From positions 31,517,386 to 31,581,385 of the forward strand of contig CM026426.1 in assembly GCA_014871385.1 (NCBI GenBank): DNA of 64,000 bases, read 5' to 3'. Below are positions 58,344 to 64,000 of this stretch, piece by piece; positions within the stretch are counted from its first letter, which is position 1; every line of letters begins with the position of its first letter. The DNA is from Ceratodon purpureus (Eukaryota; Streptophyta; Bryopsida; Pseudoditrichales; Ditrichaceae). The notes under the pieces are model-generated. The model was not told the DNA's origin, made no database searches, and saw only the letters and a list, made by a program, of their open reading frames with translations. Position numbers and translations under genes: made by a program.

Positions 58344-60320
58344 GTAAATTGTGCGCTTATCTTTTTCTTTTCTTCTGAAACAAATAAAGCGACGACTTCG
58401 GTCAGAATACAATCAATACAAGCAGTCCCATATGCAGAATTGTTAAAAACTAGTAGTGTATGGAATGCGTCTCAGAATTGTTCTTGCAGACTGGGCCAAG
58501 TCGAGAGGAGAAGCATCCTTTCTTGGCCAAAACTTTGTTGAGAGGAGAAGCCTTTTGGCTGAAAATGTGTATAAAAATAATCCACGTGAAGCCTTAGTGT
58601 GAAAGCCCAAAGGAGAAGTCCATAAGGCCAAGACTTATGATCCAAATATCATAATATTTATAGAAAATTGAAAAAAAATAAAAAAAATCTGAAAAAAATA
58701 GGGAAGGTGTAAAAACTAATGAAAATTTTGTGGAAAAGATTTTGGTAAAATATACATTCTTATGACAAAGTTATGACTAATTGAAGTTCAGCTTGTTTTT
58801 CGACCAATATTTGTGTAACGCCAATGATTGTCAAAAGATTCATTAATGAAGCATAACAAGGCTTGTGCACCATGACCATCTCTTAACCCCTAACTATCCT
58901 TAAAACCCAAAATGGGTTTTAGTGGTTCCCGCAGGAGAAAAATTCAGCCAACTTTGACCATTATGATATCACAAATGCAAAAAAATCGACGGTTCAAATT
59001 TGGTACATAAGTAGAACTTCAAGTTAACTTTGAGATCCTACGGTTGGATTTTCTAAATAATTCTTAGATTGAGCTTTTTAGGGCCTGCGGTAGAAGAAGG
59101 TCAAATTTTGTGATTTAGGCACTTTTGCATCAAGGAAATTTAGGGGTTAATAACCCAAGAGCCTTCTCTCATTGGGCACATTTTATTGAAAAAAAAAGTT
59201 CGACCTCTCAATGGAAGTTCAAGTTAAGCCTTTTCCTCAGAGCACCAGAAGCGGCTTTGCCAAGGGCTCCCGCCAACGATGCATGGAGGGCCTGTTGCCA
59301 AAACCGCCCTCCAATGCGCTTCGCACCCCTCCCTCCAAATAGCTCAGACTCGCCATTGAACCTCCGGTCTCATAAAAATTACAATTTTGTAGGGTAAATA
59401 TGTCCTTCCGGTAAGCCAAGTTATTGACATGTTCAAATTGGGATGATTTGGTCAACACGCACATGGCAAACCTTTGACGTAAGCAACCACTACAGCTTTG
59501 CCACGAGGGCATGAGGAGTTGAACCCGGTATCCCTTTATAGAAGCCTATTGGGCTGCCTTCCCGAAATACTCTCTCTAGGTGTAGGTGATCTCCCGTCAA
59601 GCTCCATTGCGGGAATAGATTGATAGGAGAGGATTGTTGATGCCCTCAACCCAAACTTTGCTCGAGACGCCGAACTCTTGTCGCTATAATTTCCTAAAAG
59701 TGCGGCCACCTAAGCTTTTTTTTTGCCAATGTTCTTTGGACTTTGGCCTGTAGTGTGAAGGCTGAGAGGAGGAACTTTGTACATTTCTATATTTTCAATG
59801 GTCGAAAGCTCCAACTGTGGAGTCCTTAAGTGTGGATACTGCATTGAAGTTTTAATTTTTGTTTTATTGCACTTGTTGTCTTCGTGGGTGCAGAGACGAA
59901 CAGCTTTGCATCCTACTTCGTGTTGCCTGGGTCAGGAGAGTGGGAGTTGGTGGTTTTGGAGGCTTTGATGCATCGGCCAGGATCCGGAGATCAACAAAAT
60001 CCCGAGAGAATTGATCTGTTAAAAAGTGACGAAGCTGCTCCAGGATGTGCAAGATAATGAGTCAACTTGTGATGGTACGTCTCATTTTTATTCCGGAATC
60101 AAAAACATGCTGCTGAGTGATTCAATGATGACCTTGAAATTTTTAGATTTTCAGAAGCAATACTAATTGAACTTATGTGTCAGGCTGAGCACACCGGAGT
60201 CAGTTTCATTGGCATGCACCATATTGATGGGTTATTGAGAGTTCTCTTCCGCTTTGAGTTAGAATAGACCAGATCAATATTAGCCCCTAAACTCCCACAC
60301 AACTAAAATGTGGTTGCATG

Positions 60321-60374
60321 CTAGTTTAGGGCAGGGTCCTAGTTTAGGGCAGGGTCCTAGTTTAGGGCAGGGTC
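60321..60374. repeat. 18-bp tandem repeat, three perfect copies
   Basis: CTAGTTTAGGGCAGGGTC three times in a row. Confidence 0.95.
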
Positions 60375-60617
60375 CCATAGTGTCAAAATTAATTATTAAA
60401 TTATGAGATTTTGTATTTGGATTCTCTAGGTCATTATGTACATGTCAAGCTTTGTTTCATAAAATTCCAATATGTAATGCAAAAATTATGAATGGTTGAA
60501 GGTTTTAAGTTCCAACGCAGTTAGCCACAATAAATTTCAAATATATTTTTAAAAAATAAATAAAAATATCATCATTTGGATAATCATTATGCATTAATAG
60601 TTGTTATAATGATATTA

Positions 60618-61302
60618 ATGTTATGCATTAATAGTTGTTTTAAAACTATTTGGATAATCAAAACTATGTTGAGAAGAGAAGCGAGTTTTTTTAAATTTGT
60701 TTGTTACCATTCAACAATTCTTCATAATAAATTATCAACAATAGTGGCGTATAATGATTTCAAAATTAAGTCAACATCTTTTATAAATTTACACACGCTT
60801 AATTAAACCAAGAACATGTTTTACTTTTACAATTATTCCCCTTATAAGATGATATTTTTAAATTTATTTACTTTTACGCCCTTATAGAACTCAAGAAGGC
60901 AATATTAGGAGTTGTAAGATAGGAATACGAGTGCCTTAAATGAACCAAATTAAAAGAAGATTTTATATTTAAAGCTATAAAGTTTAAATCAAACATGAAG
61001 CATTCAAGGCTGTACATCAAAAATTAGTTTTTTCCTCTAAGATAATTACATATAGACATGTTTTTCATTCTTTTGCGTATGTGATGTGATTAGGATAGTT
61101 TAATTTTTTTTAAATTGACAAGTAAATGATATTTAGGGCCATTGAAAATTTTCTCGGCTAAATACATTTCAACAACATTTCAAAGAAAGTGAGTGATCTT
61201 CTAGATGCCATGATACTTGTATACACATATTAGCCTCCAACATCTTTGACCCTTTGCATAGCAGTTGAAAAAGTTTAAAACAACTATTAACGCATAACAT
61301 TC
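60618..61302. repeat. Separated inverted repeat, arms about 25 bp
   Basis: ATGTTATGCATTAATAGTTG at 60,618 is repeated in inverted orientation at about 61,277-61,302 with one or two changes. A partial third copy lies near 60,587. Possibly a MITE remnant. Confidence 0.45.
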
Positions 61303-62180
61303 CAATATAGATGAAATTTGATATTTGAATATTGGTCGCATTGTATGATTTTGTTGAAGTGGAAAAAGAAAATTTGAAAACCAAGCACAAACAAAAATTT
61401 GTATTATCAATGCCATTTACTTGGTCAATGCATGTTGTATGCTTAAACAAAATATTTAACAGGATTATTCTTAGAATCTTTATTGCATATATTTCCCTTG
61501 TTGTTTATCGTGCATCAAATATTTAGAAACATAACTATTCATTAGAAGACTTAATTCTTTACATATGGATGATTATATATTAATCACTTTAAGTATATTG
61601 ACTTTAGGTTGCTTTATCAATTTATGTTCAAAAATTAAGTCATGTTCTTTTTATGTAATCTAATAAAGAAATAAGTGCTTGATGAAGCCTTTATATACAA
61701 AACTATAGGTAACGTTGTCCTAATAGAAAATTAAATGGCTTATAAAGCCTTTGTGCATATAGAATGCAAAGTATATTGAAGGACTTCTAATGTTTTTCTA
61801 AACGGTAATGGTATTTGTCTAAATAATTAGAGAGGAAAAAATATTTATAAATTTTTTTAATGTTTCTATTGAAAATAATATTGTACACAAATAATTGATT
61901 TTGAGCCTAAGATCTCGTTTTGAAAATTAAATCTATAGACAATAAGTTATTTTGTAAATTTTCTAGAATTAAAATAAAAAATTCATTAGTGCCAATATGC
62001 TCCAAGGATGCTGCCATGTTAAATTATACCAATTAATGAGCGACTCTATAGGGTATCATTTGCCATTTTTCTTGCAGGTTTCAAGAAAGTACCTACATCA
62101 ATAGGACAAAAGAAGTAACATTAATTACATATTTCTAAAACATATACATAATTTTTTATATTTAATTATAAATAAAATAC

Positions 62181-62258
62181 ATGCTAAAAGACCGTAATAT
62201 AACAACATGCTAAAAGACCGTAATATAACAACATGCTAAAAGAGTGTAATATAACAGT
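62181..62258. repeat. 26-bp tandem repeat, three copies
   Basis: ATGCTAAAAGACCGTAATAT-AACAAC units at 62,181, 62,207 and 62,233, the last with two changes. Confidence 0.95.
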
Positions 62259-62465
62259 TTGTTATTTTTAAAAAGACTCAAATATATGCACAAGAATCAA
62301 GTCAACAAATAAAAATGAAAAGTTACCTTGTTAAAGTTTGTCCAAGTTCTTGCAGGTCATATTCTTCAATCTTTTTACTACAATCCAGACCTTTCCGCTT
62401 CTGCCATGAATTGAAACAATTGCGGCACGAGGTTTCATTTCTTTCAAAACAATTCGTGTCGTCGT

Positions 62466-62951
62466 TTAGCACTCACTTAAGCAATTCATCATCGACTTCA
62501 AGAAATTCTTCAGTACCATCACAAAGTGTACTTTGAGAAACGCAGTGACAATATCGTATGAAGATCTAGCCGCAGTGTTAATATCAGGAACAACACTAAC
62601 TGCATTTATATCAGTAGTGCTAACAAGAACATTTGTTGCTGTAGCAGAAATTTCAGCATGATCTGAAGCAGATACATCCACAGATCCACTATCAACATTG
62701 ACAACCATTTTAAAATCAGAAACATGAACTACAGAAGTTGTGTTAACAAATACAATTTTGAGTGCTTCCGTAACGCAGACAAGTTGACCAACTGTGAAGA
62801 AGAAAAACCTGAAGAATGACCAGACACTATTAAGGGCCGATTGGGAACAATCTACAGTGTTTCGGCGTCTCAAAATGACCTTGGGAGGACTACTAGGACT
62901 AGATATAGGCTGACTAAGCAAATTAAAAGACAGAATATCTTCCTGTAGCAA
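62466..62951 (-). CDS. Candidate coding exon, unknown
   Basis: Open for 161 codons with a protein-like middle (LSQPISSPSSPPKVILRRRN, NSVWSFFR) and a Val/Ser/Thr-rich second half (VNVDSGSVDVSASDHAE). No domain recognised. Could be one exon of a larger gene or chance. Confidence 0.25.
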   Translation of the reverse strand: MLQEDILSFNLLSQPISSPSSPPKVILRRRNTVDCSQSALNSVWSFFRFFFFTVGQLVCVTEALKIVFVNTTSVVHVSDFKMVVNVDSGSVDVSASDHAEISATATNVLVSTTDINAVSVVPDINTAARSSYDIVTAFLKVHFVMVLKNFLKSMMNCLSEC

Positions 62952-64000
62952 TGATGGAACAAACTTCTGTTAGCTAGGATCAGACATAGAGATATTGCAA
63001 AAGGGGGAGTCTAGTCTTGGTAGGCTGAGAGGCGTGGTTTTAGACAGCCCCGGGTTTAGGCCAAGGAAAACACGATCACCAGGACTAACTGTCTTGGTAC
63101 CAGGACTTGGTTCGTTAGTGGAGGCGAGATTTAGTCATGGTATGTATTGGTAACGAAGGGGGAGCAACCCTCGAGGCTGTCGAGCTCTCTACAAATTAGA
63201 GTCCGTATGAGTCCTTGGTCTCCGTGGAGAAGATGGATAGAGAAGAGTGCAAGAGATTATTCAAGACAACAAGCACGCGAGCGAGATGAGAGTACTTAGA
63301 GGATTAGGGTTAGGCAAGTAGAGGGGCGAAGCAAGGGAAAGGTGACACAAGCAAACAATTAGCTGAAAGGAGGAGTCTGTGTATTACAAAATGAGAATAT
63401 CAGCGTTACAGAGCACCAAGAGTAATGGATACAAAACGGTGACCACGCTTGCTGCGACTCAACTCTACTACCAAAATTACAAGAGTGTAAGCCCTGGCCG
63501 TAGCTACCCTGTTTATACTTGCGGTTTTCCTCTATGTCCTGGCCATGTTGCTACTTTCTAGCAGCAATTGCTACTTCTCTATCAGTCTTCACCGCTCTTT
63601 GTTTCCTTGGTAGCCATGGCTGTGGTTTTGTAACAACTTCTCATTGGAACTTGCACCTTTTGTTATATCTTTTGCTTTTCCGTCTCCCTATAATTGCTGA
63701 AAGAACATAACAAACAAACCAAAAAAGGAAAAAAAAAAAAAAAAAAACTACGAAACCTTACCAGCACACGAACACACCTTTGTTAACAGATAATGATTAC
63801 AAAAATGATATCAAGAAAAAGAGTTTTCCAATGTTCACGTAAAAAAAATTGGTCTTGAAACAAAAAGTAACGTAAGTACATATTGATATGCAGATCAAAG
63901 TCAAAGTCTCAACACGTTGTGGATATAGTATTGTGTTGAAAAATTGACTATGATCTGCAAGTAATACTACAAAACTTCAATCAAAACTAAAACTAAAACA
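62952..64000. other. No gene recognised
   Basis: Mixed sequence with an A18 run near 63,730. Confidence 0.4.

Larger units (their letters stand above)
58600..62465. other. AT-rich intergenic DNA
   Basis: No gene recognised. It holds the small repeats listed separately. Confidence 0.5.

Noticed and set aside
63040-63330. Possible tRNA or LTR fragment
   Set aside because: No cloverleaf, A/B box pair or repeat partner could be found by eye.

Overview
The window looks like nuclear DNA of a large, repeat-rich genome of the green plant lineage. Three things point there: a two-exon gene resembling the plant Coa1/Tim21-like membrane protein family, a SET-domain gene of the plant SUVR4 type with GT-AG introns, and chromovirus-like Ty3 retroelements. 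A streptophyte alga such as Chara would fit the mix of plant genes and expanded lineage-specific families, but the species is an inference. I see no rRNA, tRNA or CRISPR.

Layout. (1) 1-13.6 kb: a run of minus-strand genes: a protein kinase-like gene cut by the window edge, a decayed hAT/DUF659 transposase gene, a large coiled-coil RING gene, a small coiled-coil gene and a three-exon gene. Four of the five are preceded by the same promoter layout: a TATA-like box directly followed, going upstream, by a 300-400 bp CpG-dense array of short GGGCGCG-type motifs. A fifth array stands alone. (2) 13.6-21.7 kb: spacer, then a partial Ty3-type retroelement fossil (end of RT, RNase H, integrase, LTR, gag-position ORF). 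(3) 22.0-49.2 kb: a three-level nest. A plus-strand transposase-like gene P is split by an old Ty3-type LTR element A (22,996-47,787, 5-bp duplication GAGTG). Element A is itself split by a DNA transposon B (23,920-36,885, TIRs about 20 bp, probable 4-bp duplication TGAG). (4) 49.2-64 kb: remnants of unrecognised coding families, the Coa1-like gene, and AT-rich DNA with small tandem repeats.

The most interesting unit is transposon B, about 13 kb. It carries an apparently open multi-exon transposase gene on the plus strand. On the minus strand it carries a SUVR4-like histone methyltransferase gene and a coiled-coil/RING-like gene, so it may be a mobile element with chromatin-modifying cargo. 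Both cargo frames are interrupted almost only by TAG. The second notable system is the repeated CpG-array/TATA promoter module in front of unrelated genes.
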